The notes below the pieces were generated by a model that was not told where the DNA came from, searched no databases, and worked only from the letters and a program-made list of their open reading frames with translations. The position numbers were made by a program, and so were the translations under genes. Positions 32,002 to 33,095 of a stretch of 33,095 nt of DNA are shown here, one piece after another (the first letter of the stretch is position 1; every line of letters begins with the position of its first letter). The DNA is from an uncultured Clostridia bacterium (GTDB taxonomy: Bacteria > Bacillota > Clostridia > Christensenellales > Borkfalkiaceae). The DNA is taken from NCBI GenBank assembly GCA_947632505.1, contig CANRPN010000011.1, forward strand, positions 1 through 33,095. The letters run 5' to 3'.

Positions 32002-32820
32002 GTCGAAACCGTGTTCCATGAGCCATTTGCAGACGCCATCCTCTTCACAGTAACCGACGACGCCCGTCGCTTTCTCTTTGAGCCACTGATCGGCGTTCAT
32101 CACGGCATATTTTTGTTCGCAGACGTCGAACATATCCGAATCGTTGGCGGTATCACCGAAGCAGATCACCCGGTCACAGCCGAGAAACTGTCTTAGGAAG
32201 GCAACGCCGTTTGCCTTTGTCGCAGCGCGCGGCGAAATTTCCATCCAAAAGTCGTTTTGATACATTTCTTGATGGAAGATACAGATGAAACGGGGATCAT
32301 ATTTGAGAACATTCCAGGCCTGTTCAAGATGCTCCCGTGCGCCGATACAGTGGAAATAGAATACATAATCGGCGAGAAGTTCCGCTTCGGAGTGAACGGG
32401 CGCAAGGCGGCTTTCCCCTCGGCGACGGAATAAATAGCGGCGCATTCCCTCTGTTTCGCGTTCCACGATCCATTTCACTTTCTCTTTCCCCTCTTGTGCG
32501 GAATAAGCAAAGGGATGAATATCGAAGGAATTGAGCACATCGAGGATATAGCGTTTTTCCTCTTCCGAAAGAAGGATGGCACGCAGCGTTTTGTCGGTTG
32601 TGTAGTCATAGAGAAGCCCGCCGTTGTACAAAACGACGGGAATATTCAAGTTCAAACCTGAGGTGGCATTTTTGGCGCTCTCGGCCGAGCGGGCGGTGGC
32701 AAAGGTAAAGAGAAGTCCTTCACCGATGAGCCTGTTAAGATGTTCGCAGCTGTAAGCTGAGACACGCTGCTCCTTGGTGAGCAGAGTTCCGTCGAGGTCG
32801 GTCACGAATAATGTTTTCAT
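31996..32820 (-). CDS. HAD-superfamily phosphatase, Cof/IIB type
   Basis: 274 residues. Motif I is FVTDLDGTLL (residues 5-14) with the nucleophile Asp; motif II lies in FATARSAES; the IIB cap occupies about residues 85-195; the lysine of motif III is in RAATKANGVAFL; motif IV is CFGDTANDSDMF. It probably dephosphorylates a sugar or nucleotide phosphate; the substrate cannot be told. It has its own promoter and an AAAGGA site before the ATG. Confidence 0.93.
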   Translation of the reverse strand: MKTLFVTDLDGTLLTKEQRVSAYSCEHLNRLIGEGLLFTFATARSAESAKNATSGLNLNIPVVLYNGGLLYDYTTDKTLRAILLSEEEKRYILDVLNSFDIHPFAYSAQEGKEKVKWIVERETEGMRRYLFRRRGESRLAPVHSEAELLADYVFYFHCIGAREHLEQAWNVLKYDPRFICIFHQEMYQNDFWMEISPRAATKANGVAFLRQFLGCDRVICFGDTANDSDMFDVCEQKYAVMNADQWLKEKATGVVGYCEEDGVCKWLMEHGFDS

Positions 32821-32864
32821 AGATTCCTTTTGGCAAAGCTGCTTGGAATTTTCCGAACGATACT

Positions 32865-32893
32865 ATTCTAACATATGAATGGCGAAATGTCAA
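32865..32893 (-). promoter_or_regulatory. Sigma-A promoter of the HAD gene
   Basis: Minus strand perfect TTGACA (32888-32893), 17-base spacer, TAGAAT (32865-32870). Confidence 0.82.
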
Positions 32894-32979
32894 TCGGCGT
32901 AAGGAATGTTGGGAAAGAGAAATCGAAAATTTGTTAAAATATATTTTCGGAAAAAATTCGGAAAAGGGCGCGAAAATAA

Positions 32980-33008
32980 TTGACAAGAAAGGAAAACTTT
33001 GATAGAAT
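32980..33008 (+). promoter_or_regulatory. Promoter of the tRNA-Gly transcript
   Basis: Perfect TTGACA (32980-32985), 17-base spacer, TAGAAT (33003-33008), about 18 bases before the tRNA 5' end. The -10 is identical to that of the divergent HAD gene. Confidence 0.88.
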
Positions 33009-33026
33009 GAACAAGCGTTGATTGAT

Positions 33027-33095
<69 letters not shown>

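Overview
The window looks like a core-chromosome segment of an uncultured, low-to-medium GC, probably anaerobic Clostridia-type Firmicute. Evidence: a T-box-controlled thrS, LL-diaminopimelate aminotransferase (DapL) lysine/meso-DAP synthesis, a YtxC-like sporulation-family gene beside thrS, an ECF vitamin transporter S component next to type III pantothenate kinase, DUF4364 and TSCPD small proteins, an oxygen-sensitive-type [4Fe-4S] serine dehydratase, and many sigma-A promoters of TTGACA-17-TATAAT type with GGAGG ribosome binding sites. I cannot name the species. I see no phage, insertion sequence, integrase or CRISPR array.

Layout. 1-5.9 kb (minus): a tight five-gene operon purA-dapF-pyrG-dapL-malQ with a strong promoter; malQ runs off the left edge. 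6.0-10.6 kb (plus): a zinc-ribbon Nudix hydrolase, a CPA2 antiporter with an MgtC-like membrane protein, then a lipoprotein with an HELAH metallopeptidase-like motif, apparently transcribed without a leader. 10.6-17.7 kb (minus): an AraC/GyrI-like regulator; a translation block infC-rpmI-rplT-(SpoU methylase)-yebC with a long leader; a 50-residue relic of an FtsX-type permease; thrS with a complete T-box; ytxC-like gene. 18.0-20.5 kb (plus): leuS. 20.5-22.2 kb: an HxlR regulator divergent from a cupin-SirTM (ADP-ribosylating sirtuin) pair. 22.2-26.0 kb (minus): ECF-S/coaX/hom/ATP-grasp operon with two 4-base stop/start overlaps. 26.1-28.9 kb: a Cys-rich mini membrane protein, a NudF-like pyrophosphatase with an unknown partner, an HPr-like protein without the phosphorylatable His, and DUF4364/TSCPD genes. 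28.9-33.1 kb: a strongly divergent PurH-like protein coupled to serine dehydratase, a DUF1294-like membrane protein, a HAD phosphatase and a tRNA-Gly cut by the right edge.

Most of the window is housekeeping: purine, CTP, DAP, threonine-branch and CoA synthesis, and translation. The less ordinary parts are the PurH-like protein whose active-site motifs are changed in both domains, the HxlR/cupin/SirTM unit, the His-less HPr homologue, the lipoprotein with a gluzincin-like motif and leaderless promoter, the permease relic, and a 25-base palindromic sequence present twice. Long open frames opposite malQ, leuS, purH-like and other genes are antisense shadows.
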